This document shows, in pieces, positions 33,381 to 33,409 of a stretch of DNA of 33,409 nt. The notes beneath the pieces were generated by a model. That model was not told the DNA's origin, did not search any database, and saw only the letters and a program-made list of their open reading frames with translations. The DNA lies in assembly GCA_964586775.1 (NCBI GenBank), contig CAZPJD010000004.1:1-33409 (forward strand). Direction: 5' to 3'. The first letter of the stretch is position 1, and every line of letters begins with the position of its first letter. Origin of the DNA: JADLEX01 sp964586775 (GTDB lineage: Bacteria > Lernaellota > Lernaellaia > JACKCT01). Both the position numbers and the translations under genes were made by a program.

Positions 33381-33409
33381 CCTCACCCCTGCCCCTCTCC
33401 CATCAAATG
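33381..33409. repeat. Dispersed palindromic repeat, truncated at window end
   Basis: TCCTCACCCCTGCCCCTCTCCC, like the left arm of the repeat at 19654, begins two bases after the stop of the large secreted protein; only the start lies in the window. Confidence 0.55.

Overview
The window is a GC-rich, densely packed chromosomal segment. It suggests a Gram-negative bacterium of the deltaproteobacterial or myxobacterial type. The reasons are the high GC, several lipobox lipoproteins, secreted proteins with poly-aspartate linkers, a PAS-GAF-GGDEF protein next to an HDOD protein, and FG-GAP repeat secreted proteins. This placement is inferred from style of sequence, not from a marker gene. There are no rRNA genes, insertion sequences or CRISPR arrays.

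Layout. Positions 1-981 hold the 3' part of a radical SAM gene (+). From 14.3 kb back to 0.95 kb almost everything is on the minus strand. First comes a malic enzyme (maeB), then a five-component branched-chain amino acid/amide ABC transporter encoded by four genes, in the order substrate-binding protein + LivH fusion, LivM, LivG, LivF. After these come a TPR/PgaB-like exported protein, a 5'-nucleotidase-like lipoprotein, RsgA and a GH51 arabinofuranosidase. At 14.4-16.5 kb a plus-strand unit encodes a 48-residue membrane protein and a diguanylate cyclase. It faces, on the minus strand, an HDOD protein and an OPT-family transporter. At 19.7-22.7 kb lies rsfS-tatD-lipoprotein-ltaE (minus). At 22.8-25.0 kb is a small AT-richer accessory patch: a glycine-rich 73-residue membrane protein with a DUF697-like partner, and a toxin-antitoxin-like pair of nucleotidyltransferase and XRE regulator. 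Then come argH, a Rho_N-like small protein, tRNA-Leu(UAG), a 2 x 147 bp tandem nested-palindrome repeat, a small lysine-rich lipoprotein with a clear terminator, a poly-Asp lipoprotein with propeller-like repeats, and a 1354-residue secreted subtilisin-like/FG-GAP protein ending in an Asp-rich tail and Gly-Gly-Cys-Cys-Gly-Cys.

The strongest unusual signal is the Liv transporter. Its LivG ATPase is 506 residues, about twice the usual size, because two hydrophobic insertions interrupt the nucleotide-binding domain on either side of the Q-loop. The first has two predicted membrane helices around a sensor-like extracytoplasmic domain of about 135 residues; the second is a membrane hairpin. All ATPase motifs are retained. 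In the same operon the binding protein is fused to the LivH permease. Together these look like a self-tethered, possibly ligand-sensing variant of the HAAT (branched-chain amino acid/amide) ABC transporter.
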